NCBI GenBank assembly: GCA_963422775.4
Contig: CAUJSJ030000147.1
Coordinates: 13,973 to 77,972 of the forward strand
Reading direction: 5' to 3'
From: Pelomonas sp963422775
Lineage (GTDB): Bacteria > Pseudomonadota > Gammaproteobacteria > Burkholderiales > Burkholderiaceae_C
DNA length: 64,000 nt
Part shown: positions 33,974 to 43,203 of the stretch, piece by piece
Position numbering within the stretch: position 1 is the stretch's first letter
How the letters are laid out: each line of letters begins with the position of its first letter
Program-made: the position numbers and the translations under genes
Notes under the pieces: generated by a model
Told to the model about the DNA's origin: nothing
The model's database searches: none
The model's input: the letters and a program-made list of their open reading frames with translations, nothing else

Positions 33974-34897
33974 ATGTCCCTCTCCCCCATCGCCGTCCTG
34001 GGCGAAGCCCTGGTCGATGAATTCCATGACGGCCCGGTCGCGGGCGGCGCGCCTTTCAACGTGGCGCGCTCCGCCGCCGCCTTCGGCGTGCCGGTCCTGT
34101 TCGTCAGCCGCATCGGCGCAGACGACGACAACGGCCGCCTGGTGCGGGACAGCGCTCGGCGCTACGGCCTGGAGGACGCCGGCCTGCAGCGCGATGCCCA
34201 GCACGCCACGGGCCGGGTCAGCGTGCACGAGGAGGCCGGCGGCCACCGCTTCGAGATCCACGGCGACGCGGCCTGGGACCACCTCGACGCCGACACGGCC
34301 CGCCGGCACCTGGCCGGCGCGAACGCCTCGCTGGTCTACTTCGGCAGCCTGGCCCAGCGCCACCCGGTATCGCGTGCCGCACTGCGCGAGATCGTCAAGC
34401 CCTTCGCCGGCACGCGTTTGCTGGACCTGAACCTGCGCCCGGGCACCGACGCCCGGCTGCTGGCCGCCGAGTCCCTGATGCTGGCCGACTGGGTCAAGCT
34501 CAACGACGAGGAACTGGCCCAACTTGCCGGCTGGTTCGACGCCGCCGCGGACGACGACGCGGGCCGCGCCTCTGCGGTGATGGCGCGCTTCGCGCTGCAG
34601 CGCCTGGTGCTGACCTGCGGCGCCAGCGGGTGGCGCTTCTACGCGCCCGGCGGCGTGCTGCTGGCCCAGGGCGCGGGCGTCATCCAGCCGCATGTCGTCG
34701 ACACCGTCGGCGCGGGCGATGCCTTCACGGCGCTGCTGCTGGCGGGCCTCGCGCTGCGGCGCGACCTGCCCGCCACGCTGGCGCTGGCCAACCGCTACGC
34801 CTCCTTCATCTGCGGCGTGCGCGGCCCCCTGCCCGCCGAGCCGCTGGCCCTGCAACCCTGGCGCACGGCACTGCACGCGCTGCCTCTCTCCTCCTGA
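33974..34897 (+). CDS. PfkB-family carbohydrate kinase, probable fructokinase
   Basis: A 307-residue ribokinase-fold sugar kinase. It has LGEALVDEFHDGPVAGGAPFNVARS with the substrate-binding GG pair, SRIGADDDNGRLVRDSA, and the catalytic anion-hole segment DTVGAGDAFTALLLAG with the base Asp. In this locus the likely substrate is fructose, giving fructose-6-phosphate. Fructose could come from mannose through the AGE-type isomerase at 59728. That link is inference. It is the first gene of an operon with GH1 and two halogenase-like genes, behind a palindromic operator. Confidence 0.9.
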   Translation: MSLSPIAVLGEALVDEFHDGPVAGGAPFNVARSAAAFGVPVLFVSRIGADDDNGRLVRDSARRYGLEDAGLQRDAQHATGRVSVHEEAGGHRFEIHGDAAWDHLDADTARRHLAGANASLVYFGSLAQRHPVSRAALREIVKPFAGTRLLDLNLRPGTDARLLAAESLMLADWVKLNDEELAQLAGWFDAAADDDAGRASAVMARFALQRLVLTCGASGWRFYAPGGVLLAQGAGVIQPHVVDTVGAGDAFTALLLAGLALRRDLPATLALANRYASFICGVRGPLPAEPLALQPWRTALHALPLSS

Positions 34898-34906
34898 CTG
34901 CCCGAC

Positions 34907-36295
34907 ATGGATCTGACACCGCCTCCCACCTCCCTGGCCGACCTCGTTTCGCCGCCCGCCGGCTCGCCGATGCACCGCCGCGACTTCGTCTTCGGCGCTG
35001 GGACCTCGTCCTACCAGATCGAGGGCGCTGCCCATCAGGACGGGCGACTCGAATCGATCTGGGACCGCTTCTGCGCCACCCCGGGCAAGGTGCTGCGCGG
35101 CGAGAACGGCGACATCGCCTGCGACCACTACAACCGCCTGAACGAAGACCTCGACATCCTGCAGCGCCTGGGTGTCGACGCCTACCGCTTCTCCATCGCC
35201 TGGCCACGCGTGATGGACGAATCCGGACGACCCAACTCGCGCGGCATCGACTTCTACAAGCGCCTGCTGGACGGGCTGGGTGAGCGCGGCATTCGCGCCT
35301 TCGTGACGCTCTACCACTGGGACCTGCCCCAGCACCTGGAGGACCGCGGCGGCTGGCTGAACCGCGACACGGCCTACCGCTTCGCCGACTACGCCCATCT
35401 GATGAGCCGCGTGCTGGCCGGCCACGGCGACGTGGCCGCCTGGACGACCCACAACGAGCCCTGGTGCTCGGCCTACCTCGGCTACGGCGACGGCCACCAC
35501 GCGCCGGGCCGGGCCAACCCGCGCTGGGCCGCGCAGGCCATGCATCACCTGCTGCTGGGCCATGGCATGGCGCTGCCGATCCTGCGCGCCAACGCGCCGC
35601 AGGCGCTGCACGGCATCGTCGCCAACTGCGCGCCCGGCTATGCCGACACCGACTCGGCTGCGGACCGCGACGCCGCCCACCTCTTCGAGACCTACCAGAA
35701 CCGCTGGGTGCTGGACCCGCTGCTCAAGGGCGAGTACCCGGCCGACCTGTGGCGCTACTGGAAGGGCTGCGAGCCGCTGGTGCTGCCCGGCGACATGGAC
35801 CTCATCCAGCAGCCCATCGACTACCTCGGCATCAACTACTACAGCCGCGCCGTGCTGCGCTCCAAGGGGCCGGACACCATCGACTGGGTGCGCCACCCCG
35901 AGGTCGAGCGCACGACGATGGATTGGGAGGTCTACCCGCAGGGCCTGCAGGACCTCTTCGAGGCCTTTAAGCGCGACTACCCCAACCTGCCGCCTCTGTA
36001 CGTCACGGAGAACGGCATGTCCAGCGACGACAAGCTCAGCGCCGGCGAAGTCGACGACCTGCAACGCCAGGCCTACATCAAGCAGCATTTCGCGGCATGC
36101 TCTCGGGCCATGGACAACGGTGTGGACGTGCGCGGCTATTTCATCTGGTCGCTGATGGACAACTTCGAATGGGCGTTCGGCTACGAGCGCCGCTTCGGCC
36201 TCGTGCATGTGGACTTCGAGACCCAGCAGCGCACCCTCAAGCGCAGCGCGCTGGCCTATGCCGACTTCCTGCGGGAGCGCGCCGCAGCGCGCTAG
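34907..36295 (+). CDS. GH1 beta-glycosidase
   Basis: A 462-residue family 1 beta-glycosidase. It has FGAGTSSYQIEGAAHQDGR near the start, the acid/base in TTHNEPWCSAYLGYG and the nucleophile Glu in YVTENGMSSDD, with WSLMDNFEWAFGY at the end. Members act on beta-glucosides and related beta-mannosides or beta-galactosides. With a sugar kinase, halogenases and a regulon that also covers mannan genes, a beta-glucosidase or beta-mannosidase on gluco- or mannan fragments fits. It lacks a signal peptide, so it works on imported oligosaccharides in the cytoplasm. It begins 9 bases after the kinase stop. Confidence 0.93.
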   Translation: MDLTPPPTSLADLVSPPAGSPMHRRDFVFGAGTSSYQIEGAAHQDGRLESIWDRFCATPGKVLRGENGDIACDHYNRLNEDLDILQRLGVDAYRFSIAWPRVMDESGRPNSRGIDFYKRLLDGLGERGIRAFVTLYHWDLPQHLEDRGGWLNRDTAYRFADYAHLMSRVLAGHGDVAAWTTHNEPWCSAYLGYGDGHHAPGRANPRWAAQAMHHLLLGHGMALPILRANAPQALHGIVANCAPGYADTDSAADRDAAHLFETYQNRWVLDPLLKGEYPADLWRYWKGCEPLVLPGDMDLIQQPIDYLGINYYSRAVLRSKGPDTIDWVRHPEVERTTMDWEVYPQGLQDLFEAFKRDYPNLPPLYVTENGMSSDDKLSAGEVDDLQRQAYIKQHFAACSRAMDNGVDVRGYFIWSLMDNFEWAFGYERRFGLVHVDFETQQRTLKRSALAYADFLRERAAAR

Positions 36296-36301
36296 CCCCG
36301 C

Positions 36302-37795
36302 ATGAGCCGCATCCGGCGCATCGTCATCCTCGGCGGCGGCTCCGCCGGCTGGATGTCGGCCGCCGCGCTGGCGACGGGGCTGCGCGGCGTCACAGTCGAG
36401 CTGGTCGAGTCCGAGGAAATCGGGATCATCGGCGTCGGCGAGGCCACCTTCCCGTCGATCCGCCAGTTCAACGACATCCTCGGCATCGCCGAAGCCGATT
36501 TCCTCGCCGCCACGCGCGGCAGCTACAAGCTCGGCATCCAGTTCCGCGACTGGAAGCAGCGCGGCGAGCATTACTTCCACACCTTCGGCGACTTCGGCCA
36601 CCTGGACGGCCCGATGGCGCTGTGGGGCCAGCTCAGGCGCCTGCAAGCGGCGCCCGGCACGCCGCTGGGCGAGTTCTGCCTGCCGACGGTGATGGCCAGC
36701 CAGGGGCGCTTTTGCCGGCCGGCCGAGGGCGACCAGGGCCTGGCCTCGCGCTACACCTATGCCTACCACTTCGACGCGACGCTGTACGCGGCCTTCCTGC
36801 GCCGCCTGGCCGAGAGCCGCGGCGCGCGGCGCACCGAGGGCCGCGTCGCCGGCGTGGACCGCCACGAGGACGGCCGTGTGCGCGCGCTGCGCCTCGCGGA
36901 CGGACGCGAGGTCGAAGGCGACCTCTTCATCGACTGCTCGGGCCTGGCGTCCCTGCTGATCGGCCAGACGCTGGAGCAGCGCTTCGTCGACTACGGCCAC
37001 TGGCTGCCCGTCGACCGCGCCTGGGCCGTGCCCACCGAACGCGCGCCCGGCGGCCTGGCGCCCTTCACGCGCTCGACGGCACTGGAAGCCGGCTGGGCCT
37101 GGCGCATCCCGCTGCAGGACCGCACCGGCAACGGCCATGTGTTCAGCAGCCGCTTCATCGACGAAGGCCGCGCCCGTGAGCAACTGCTGGCTCAGCTCGA
37201 TGCACCCGTGCTGGCCGAGCCGCGCTTGCTGCGGTTTCGCACCGGGCACCGCGAGCGCTTCTGGGTCAAGAACGTCGTCGCCATCGGCCTGGCCGCGGGC
37301 TTCCTGGAGCCACTGGAGTCCACCGCCATCTTCATGGTGCACAACGCGCTGGGCCGGCTCATCCCGCTGCTCGGCGAGGCCGACCACGCCGAGGCCGCGG
37401 TCGGCTTCAACGTGCAGCAGCTGCGCCAGTACCAGCGCATCCGCGACTTCATCATCCTGCACTACGCCTTGAGCGAACGACGCGACAGCGAGTTCTGGCG
37501 GTCACTGACAAGCATGGCTTTGCCCGAGTCGCTGGACTACAAGCTGCACGCCTGGCGCGAGACCGGCACGCTGCACGTCTACGACAACGAGGCCTTCGAC
37601 ACGTCGAGCTGGCTGGCCATCCACGCCGGCATGGGCCACTGGCCACGGCGGCGCAGCCCCTGGCTGGACGAGATGCCGGCCGAGCTGGCGGGCCGCTATC
37701 TGGCCGAGCGCCACCAGGCCATCGCGGCGCTGGCGGCTCGCATGCCCGACCACGACAGCTTTCTGCGTGCCCGCGTGGCCGGCGCTGCGGGATAG
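36302..37795 (+). CDS. FAD-dependent tryptophan-halogenase-family protein
   Basis: A 497-residue flavoprotein with the halogenase motifs: GGGSAGWMSA for FAD binding, Lys in RGSYKLGIQF, the WxWxIP signature (GWAWRIP) and FLEPLESTAIF. It lies 6 bases after the GH1 gene and 62 bases before a close paralogue, in the sugar-kinase operon. Its relatives are often found near TonB receptors in sugar loci of proteobacteria. Some, such as indole halogenases, act on free aromatics; whether these act on an aryl glucoside or something else is unknown. The spacer before the next gene holds a 14-bp palindrome (37811-37824). Confidence 0.88.
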   Translation: MSRIRRIVILGGGSAGWMSAAALATGLRGVTVELVESEEIGIIGVGEATFPSIRQFNDILGIAEADFLAATRGSYKLGIQFRDWKQRGEHYFHTFGDFGHLDGPMALWGQLRRLQAAPGTPLGEFCLPTVMASQGRFCRPAEGDQGLASRYTYAYHFDATLYAAFLRRLAESRGARRTEGRVAGVDRHEDGRVRALRLADGREVEGDLFIDCSGLASLLIGQTLEQRFVDYGHWLPVDRAWAVPTERAPGGLAPFTRSTALEAGWAWRIPLQDRTGNGHVFSSRFIDEGRAREQLLAQLDAPVLAEPRLLRFRTGHRERFWVKNVVAIGLAAGFLEPLESTAIFMVHNALGRLIPLLGEADHAEAAVGFNVQQLRQYQRIRDFIILHYALSERRDSEFWRSLTSMALPESLDYKLHAWRETGTLHVYDNEAFDTSSWLAIHAGMGHWPRRRSPWLDEMPAELAGRYLAERHQAIAALAARMPDHDSFLRARVAGAAG

Positions 37796-37857
37796 CGACC
37801 ATGCCGAGCGGGCAGGCGCCTGCCTAGACTCGCACACAAACAAGACGGGGACATTGG

Positions 37858-39390
37858 ATGGAGAACTGGGCCAAGCCGCTGCGGCGGGTGGTGATCGTCG
37901 GCGGCGGTGCGGCCGGCTGGATGTCGGCGGCGGCACTGAGCGCGGTGCTCAAGTCCCCCTACGAGATCCGCCTCGTCGAGTCCGACGAGATCGGCATCAT
38001 CGGCGTCGGCGAGGCCACCATCCCGCCCATCCGCATGTTCAACGGCCTGGCCAGGATCGATGAAGCCGAGTTCCTGAAGGCCACGCAGGGCACGTTCAAG
38101 CTCGGCATCGAGTTCGTCAACTGGGGGCGCCAGGGCGAGCGCTATTTCCACGGCTTCGGCGGTGTCGGCCGCGAGGCGTTGTGGCCGGTGGACTTCTCGC
38201 AATACTGGCTGCGCCTGCGGGCGCTGGGCCGTGCGCTGCCGCTGGATGCCTACGTCATCTCCAACATGGCGGCCAAGGCGAACCGCTTCATGCTGCCGCG
38301 GCCCGACATGAAGGGCTCGCCGCTGGAAGCCCTGGGCTATGCCTACCATTTCGACGCATCGCTCTACGCAAGGCATCTGCGCAAGCTGAGCGAGGCCCGC
38401 GGCGTGCGCCGCACCGAGGGCAAGGTCGTGCAGGTGCTGCTCAACGAAGCGCCCGGGCCGAACCCGGGCCATGTGCGCGCGGTGCAGATGCAAAGCGGTG
38501 AACTCGTCGAAGGCGATCTGTTCCTGGACTGCTCGGGCTTCGCGAGCCTGCTCATCGAGAAGACGCTGAACACCGGCTTCGAGGACTGGAGCCACTGGCT
38601 GCCCTGCGACCGTGCCGTGGCCGTGCCCAGCGAAAGCACCGCCCCGCTGCTGCCCTACACGCGTTCGACCGCACACCGCGCCGGCTGGCAATGGCGCATC
38701 CCGCTGCAGCACCGCGTGGGCAACGGGCATGTCTATTCGAGCAGTCATGTCAGCGACGACGAGGCGGCCGGCGTGCTGCTCAAGCACCTCGATGGCCAGC
38801 CGCTCGCCGACCCGCGAGTCATCAAGTTCCGCACCGGCATGCGTCGCCAGGCCTGGAGCCGCAACGTCGTGGCCATCGGCATGTCCGCCGGCTTCGTCGA
38901 GCCGCTGGAGTCGACGGCCCTGCACCTGATCCAGATGGGCGTGGCCAAGCTGATCGAGGCCTTCCCGCACAGCGGCTTCGACGCGCTGGAGATCGACGAG
39001 TACAACCGCCAGAGCCGCGAACGCTACGAGTACGTGCGCGACTTCATCGTGCTGCACTACCACCTGAACCAGCGCGACGACAGCGAATTCTGGAAGGCCT
39101 GCGCGGCCATGGCCATTCCCGAGAACCTGCGTCGGCGCATGGCCCTGTATGCCTCCAGCGGGCGCCTGGCCAATGTGGATGGCGACCTGTTCCGCGAGCC
39201 CAGCTGGCTTGAAGTGATGGAGGGCCAGAACCTGCGTCCCAAAGGCTGGCTGGCACTGGCCGAGTTGCAGGGCGTGGAGGAGACAGCGACCTACTTCAAG
39301 GGCGTGTCCGACACCATCGCGCAATGCGTGGCGGCGATGCCCGATCACGCGGAGTTCGTGCGGCGCTACTGCCCGGCGGTGCCGGTCTGA
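37858..39390 (+). CDS. FAD-dependent tryptophan-halogenase-family protein
   Basis: A 510-residue paralogue of the preceding gene, with the FAD motif GGGAAGWMSAAAL, Lys in TQGTFKLGIEF, the WxWxIP signature (GWQWRIP) and FVEPLESTALHL. Tandem duplication is the simplest origin; the two share long stretches such as NGHVYSS and NVVAIGxxAGFxEPLEST. The ATG at 37858 is preceded by GGGGA about 7 bases upstream. It is the last gene before the accessory island. The substrate is unknown. Confidence 0.88.
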   Translation: MENWAKPLRRVVIVGGGAAGWMSAAALSAVLKSPYEIRLVESDEIGIIGVGEATIPPIRMFNGLARIDEAEFLKATQGTFKLGIEFVNWGRQGERYFHGFGGVGREALWPVDFSQYWLRLRALGRALPLDAYVISNMAAKANRFMLPRPDMKGSPLEALGYAYHFDASLYARHLRKLSEARGVRRTEGKVVQVLLNEAPGPNPGHVRAVQMQSGELVEGDLFLDCSGFASLLIEKTLNTGFEDWSHWLPCDRAVAVPSESTAPLLPYTRSTAHRAGWQWRIPLQHRVGNGHVYSSSHVSDDEAAGVLLKHLDGQPLADPRVIKFRTGMRRQAWSRNVVAIGMSAGFVEPLESTALHLIQMGVAKLIEAFPHSGFDALEIDEYNRQSRERYEYVRDFIVLHYHLNQRDDSEFWKACAAMAIPENLRRRMALYASSGRLANVDGDLFREPSWLEVMEGQNLRPKGWLALAELQGVEETATYFKGVSDTIAQCVAAMPDHAEFVRRYCPAVPV

Positions 39391-39536
39391 TCACGCGATG
39401 GGCCACGGCCGCCGCAACGAAGCACTCGCCGTCGCCGAAGCAGCGCTGAAATCGGTTTGACTGCGGCAGCCTGCAGCTGAGAATGGACGGACTGAAGCTT
39501 GCAAAGCGTCTTCGCAGCAGGCTGTGCAGGGGAGGC

Positions 39537-39560
39537 GGCAGCAGGCAGCAGGCAGCAGGC
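39537..39560. repeat. Heptanucleotide tandem repeat GGCAGCA, 3.4 copies
   Basis: Three complete GGCAGCA units (39537-39557) plus GGC, starting 57 bases before the chosen start of the NTPase gene at 39594. Seven is not a multiple of three, so copy-number change would shift any frame crossing it. An ATG at 39483 is in frame across the repeat, so phase-variable translation is possible but unproven. Confidence 0.6.
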
Positions 39561-39593
39561 TACCGCAGTCGAGGATCAGGCCAAGACCACAAC

Positions 39594-42524
39594 ATGCCCG
39601 ACAAACCAAAACCAGCTGGAGATGGCGTCTTCATTTCGTGCGTCTCCGACGAATTCGAGAAGGCCTGCGCACCGTTTCCCGGCCTGCGAGGACAGTTGCG
39701 CGGCTACCTCGCGCGCACCCGGATCAACGTGCGGGTGCAGGAAGACTTCCCGCAGACGGCCGTGGACACGGTCAAGAAGCTGGCCGACGAGATCCGCCCG
39801 CGCGCCGTTGTCATTCACCTGGTCGGCGAGAAACCCGGCGCCCTGGCCGCTCCCGCTGCGGTCGCGGAGTACCTGAAGGCCGAGCCCGAGTTCCTCGCCA
39901 ACCATCCCGCGCTGCGGGCCGCCCTCGGCGACTGCTCCGGCTTCAGCTACACGCAGTGGGAAGCCTTCATCGCCCTGCATCACGGCATTCCGCTGTTCGT
40001 CTACGCCACCGACAAGGCGTCTGCCCAGCAGCTGCACCTCGACCGGCTGGCGCTCGGTCGACGGCACGCCACGAGGATCGAGAGCGACGCCGACTTGCTC
40101 GGGCAACTGATCGGCGATCTTCACGCCATCCTGCCGGTCGTCCCGCAATTCACTCGCAAGATCTCCGGCACGCAGTTGCAGAAGCACGCGCCCAAAATGC
40201 TGTTTGGTCGCGAAACGGAACTGGCGGCGCTCGACGCTGCCTGGGACAACGACACACTGAACGTCTACACGCTGATGGCCTGGGGCGGAGCGGGCAAGAC
40301 CTCGCTGGTGTTCCACTGGGTGCAGACCCGCTTGGCGGCCCAAGGCTGGCCCGGCATCGAGCGGTATTTCGACTGGAGCTTCTACAGCCAGGGGACCGGC
40401 GAAAGCCGACAGACCTCCGCCGACCTGTTCATCGCCAAAGCCCTCGAATTCTTCGGCGACCCCGATCCGACCCGGGGCGGCGCGCATGAACGGGGCGAGC
40501 GGCTGGCCGGGCTGATTCGCCAGCACCGCACGCTGCTGATCCTCGACGGCATCGAGCCGCTGCAATACCCGCCGGGCGATCCGCAGGCCGGGCGGCTGAA
40601 AGACCCGGCGCTCGAAATCCTGCTGCGCGAACTCGCCGCCGACAACCCCGGCCTGGTGGTCATCACCACGCGTGAACACCTGACGAACGTCGAGGCACTC
40701 ACCACCACCGAGGAGCAGAAGCTCGACAAGCTGGCCCAGGAAGCGGCGGTATCCCTGCTGCGGCACCTGCAGATCGTCGGCACGGACGAGGAGTTGCACG
40801 CCGCGTGGCGAGATGCCGGCGGCCACGCACTCACCCTCAGCCTGCTCGGGCGCTTCATCGCCGACGCCTATGAAGACCGCGACATCCGCCACTACCGCGA
40901 GGTGAAGTTCGAGGCGGCCGATCAGGAGCACCAGGGCCGCTCGGCGTTCAAGGTGATGACCGCCTACGAGCGCTGGCTGCAGAGCGGCGGGCCGCAGCGC
41001 CAGCGCGAACTGGCCGTGCTGCGGCTGACCGGCCTGTTCGACCGGCCGATGGCCAAAGGTTGCCTGCAAGCCCTGCGGGCAGAGCCGGCAATTGGGGGGC
41101 TGACCGATACGCTGGTGAAGCTGACGCCGCAGCAGTGGAACATCGCAGTAAAACGGCTGAGCGAGGTGGAACTGCTCTCCGTCTCGCCCGACGCGATCGA
41201 CGCTCACCCGCTGATCCGCGAGTACTTCGCGGCGCAGCTGAAGCGCGAGCAGCCCGAGGCCTTCCAGGCGGCCCACTCGCGGCTGTTCGACTACCTCTGC
41301 GAGAACACGCCGCACCAGCCGGACGGCATCGACGGACTGGCCCCGCTCTACGAAGCCGTCACCCACGGCTGCCTCGCCGGACGACATCAGGAGGCGTGCG
41401 ACAAGGTCTACTTCGACCGCATCCTCCGCGGCGGCGGAAGTGGTGGCTTCTACAGCACAAAAAAACTTGGGGCGATCGGGGCCGACCTCGCGGCGGCTGC
41501 GGCCTTCTTCGACGAGCCGTGGGGGCAGGTGTCGCCGAACCTGGCTGCAGCCGATCAGGCCTGGCTGCTGAGCGAGGCCGCAACCCGCCTCCGTGCCCTC
41601 GGCCGTTTGACCGAAGCGCTGCAACCGATGCGTGCCGGGTTGGAGATGCTGGTTGAGAAGGGCGACTGGATACGTGCGAGTGTTGTTGCCAGCAACCTTA
41701 GCGAGTTGGAGGTCACGTTGGGCCGGTTGCCGGACGCCGTGACCGACGCCCACCAGGCTATCACCCACGCCGACCAGAGCGGCGATGCGTTCGAACAAAT
41801 GGGCAAACGCACCACGGCGGCGGATGCCTTGCACCAGTCCGGCCAACGGGCCGAAGCCGGCGCCCTCTTCGCCGCGGCCGAACGGCTGCAGCAGGAAGAT
41901 CAGCCGCAGTTCGACCCGCTCTATTCGCTGCAAGGCTTCCGCTACTGCGACTGGCTGCTGCCCCCCGTCGAACAGGCCGCGTGGCAGCACCTGCTCAATC
42001 AGCCCATCTCAATATCCAAATCTCAAATCTCAGGTGGCCTTACCGAGGTCGAACGCCGAGGAAATTACGCGCTGAACATCGTCTTGACTGGCTCGCAGAA
42101 CTTGCTCGATATCGGCTTGAATCACCTGACGCTTGCCCGCGTCGGGTTGATCCGAGCGATCCTGGAAACCGATCTCACCAACCCGCAGCCGACGCTCGAC
42201 CTGCCGCAGGTCGTCGCCGCCGTCAACGGCCTCCGCGCCGCAGGATCGATGCACCATCTTCCCCGAGGCCTGCTCACCGCCGCGCTCTACCACTTCGTCC
42301 GCGGCGAGCCCGCCCTGGCGCAGAAGCACCTGGCCGAAGCCCAGCAGATCGCCGAGCGTGGCCCGATGCCCCTTTTCCTCGCCGACGTCCACCTGACGCG
42401 CGCCCGCCTCTTCCGCGACCGCGAGGCCCTCACCCAAGCCGCCACCCTCATCCGCACCCTCGGCTATGGCCGCCGCACTACCGAACTCGCGGATGCCGAA
42501 GCTGCGATGGCAAAGCGACAGTAG
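39594..42524 (+). CDS. TIR-like/STAND NTPase/TPR protein
   Basis: A 976-residue multidomain protein. Residues 1-180 are a TIR-like (DUF4062-type) domain with VFISCVSDEFEK, VVIHLVGEKPG and YTQWEAFIALHHGIPLFVY, where the Glu could be catalytic. From about 186 comes a STAND ATPase: FGRETELAALDAAWD, Walker A GGAGKTS (231-237), Walker B LLILDGIEP with Asp318, then VVITTRE. The C-terminal half (about 560-976) is helical with TPR-like repeats for target recognition. Such proteins are sensors that oligomerise and trigger a toxic effector. The STAND/TPR part is almost the same as that of the gene at 45060, but the N-terminus differs. Likely role: antiphage or conflict sensor (inference). Confidence 0.85.
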   Translation: MPDKPKPAGDGVFISCVSDEFEKACAPFPGLRGQLRGYLARTRINVRVQEDFPQTAVDTVKKLADEIRPRAVVIHLVGEKPGALAAPAAVAEYLKAEPEFLANHPALRAALGDCSGFSYTQWEAFIALHHGIPLFVYATDKASAQQLHLDRLALGRRHATRIESDADLLGQLIGDLHAILPVVPQFTRKISGTQLQKHAPKMLFGRETELAALDAAWDNDTLNVYTLMAWGGAGKTSLVFHWVQTRLAAQGWPGIERYFDWSFYSQGTGESRQTSADLFIAKALEFFGDPDPTRGGAHERGERLAGLIRQHRTLLILDGIEPLQYPPGDPQAGRLKDPALEILLRELAADNPGLVVITTREHLTNVEALTTTEEQKLDKLAQEAAVSLLRHLQIVGTDEELHAAWRDAGGHALTLSLLGRFIADAYEDRDIRHYREVKFEAADQEHQGRSAFKVMTAYERWLQSGGPQRQRELAVLRLTGLFDRPMAKGCLQALRAEPAIGGLTDTLVKLTPQQWNIAVKRLSEVELLSVSPDAIDAHPLIREYFAAQLKREQPEAFQAAHSRLFDYLCENTPHQPDGIDGLAPLYEAVTHGCLAGRHQEACDKVYFDRILRGGGSGGFYSTKKLGAIGADLAAAAAFFDEPWGQVSPNLAAADQAWLLSEAATRLRALGRLTEALQPMRAGLEMLVEKGDWIRASVVASNLSELEVTLGRLPDAVTDAHQAITHADQSGDAFEQMGKRTTAADALHQSGQRAEAGALFAAAERLQQEDQPQFDPLYSLQGFRYCDWLLPPVEQAAWQHLLNQPISISKSQISGGLTEVERRGNYALNIVLTGSQNLLDIGLNHLTLARVGLIRAILETDLTNPQPTLDLPQVVAAVNGLRAAGSMHHLPRGLLTAALYHFVRGEPALAQKHLAEAQQIAERGPMPLFLADVHLTRARLFRDREALTQAATLIRTLGYGRRTTELADAEAAMAKRQ
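40152..42524 (+). repeat. Direct repeat copy 1 (STAND/TPR module)
   Basis: About 2.37 kb that is visibly homologous (well over 80% identical by eye) to 46074-48443. It begins abruptly at ACTCGCAAGATCTC, coding TRKISGTQ, directly after the N-terminal domain, and runs to the stop. The sharp edge at a domain border points to duplication or gene conversion of the module. Confidence 0.9.
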
Positions 42525-42587
42525 TAATTTTCATTTTTGATGTTTCTGCACTAGTTTGTACCAGGCAAGCACAACCAGACTTTCGCC

Positions 42588-43190
42588 ATGCACGACTACC
42601 AATGGGACGTTTTCATCAGTTATCGCCAGTTTGACAAGTGGAAGGAGTGGATAGATAAGCACTTCAAACCTTTCCTAAAAAAAGCCCTCCAGGTGGAACT
42701 TCGAAAGACGGATGTACGGATTTTTGTCGACCGTGACGATATTGTTGAAGGAGCAAACTGGCCGGACAACCTGCGCAGCGCTCTGGCCACAAGCCGAGTA
42801 TTGGTTCCACTAATTTGTGCTGGATACTGGGATACTGAATGGTGCCGGCGCGAACTTGCCATCATGCTCGAACGAGAAGGAACGTGTGGACACCGCGCCA
42901 AAAACTCCGTTTCCACACTAATAATCCCAATATTGATTCACGATGGAGACCGTATTCCGCCTTCATTTTCGAAGGTTCAGGTTTTCAAGGCAAAACCGGC
43001 GCATGTGCGGTCACATTTATCTAGCAAAGCTGGACTCGAGACGTTCATTCAGGAAGTGGCAGTCCGGATTGCAGAGCACCATAAGCGCTGCCCGACATTT
43101 GATCCGAACTGGATCAATTTGACTGGCGATGCTTTCGTGAGCCAACTCATGCCGATCGACGAAACAACCTCATTCCCAAACCTAGCGTAG
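42588..43190 (+). CDS. TIR-domain protein
   Basis: A 200-residue stand-alone TIR domain. Box 1 is DVFISYRQFDKW, followed by RIFVDRDDIVEGANW and the catalytic-Glu helix WCRRELAIMLERE, as in NAD-cleaving bacterial TIR effectors. No transmembrane segment is seen. It lies 13 bases before the KGGVGRT ATPase gene, so one transcript likely makes both: a TIR effector with an ATPase/STAND sensor. Base composition is clearly more AT-rich than the surrounding genome, a sign of transfer. The catalytic activity is inferred from the conserved Glu. Confidence 0.88.
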   Translation: MHDYQWDVFISYRQFDKWKEWIDKHFKPFLKKALQVELRKTDVRIFVDRDDIVEGANWPDNLRSALATSRVLVPLICAGYWDTEWCRRELAIMLEREGTCGHRAKNSVSTLIIPILIHDGDRIPPSFSKVQVFKAKPAHVRSHLSSKAGLETFIQEVAVRIAEHHKRCPTFDPNWINLTGDAFVSQLMPIDETTSFPNLA

Positions 43191-43203
43191 AACAGAGAAA
43201 ACC

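Noticed and set aside
33167..37462. Very long open frame on the minus strand (1431 codons)
   Set aside because: It is antisense to the kinase, GH1 and halogenase genes, has a biased Gly/Ala/Arg/Val composition and no motifs, and arises from high third-position GC.
37811..37824. Perfect 14-bp palindrome GGCAGGCGCCTGCC between the halogenase genes
   Set aside because: It has no loop or T-run for a terminator and no match elsewhere in the window; not enough to call a site.
39537..39560. Possible CRISPR-like repeat
   Set aside because: Seven-base direct tandem units without spacers; it is a short tandem repeat.
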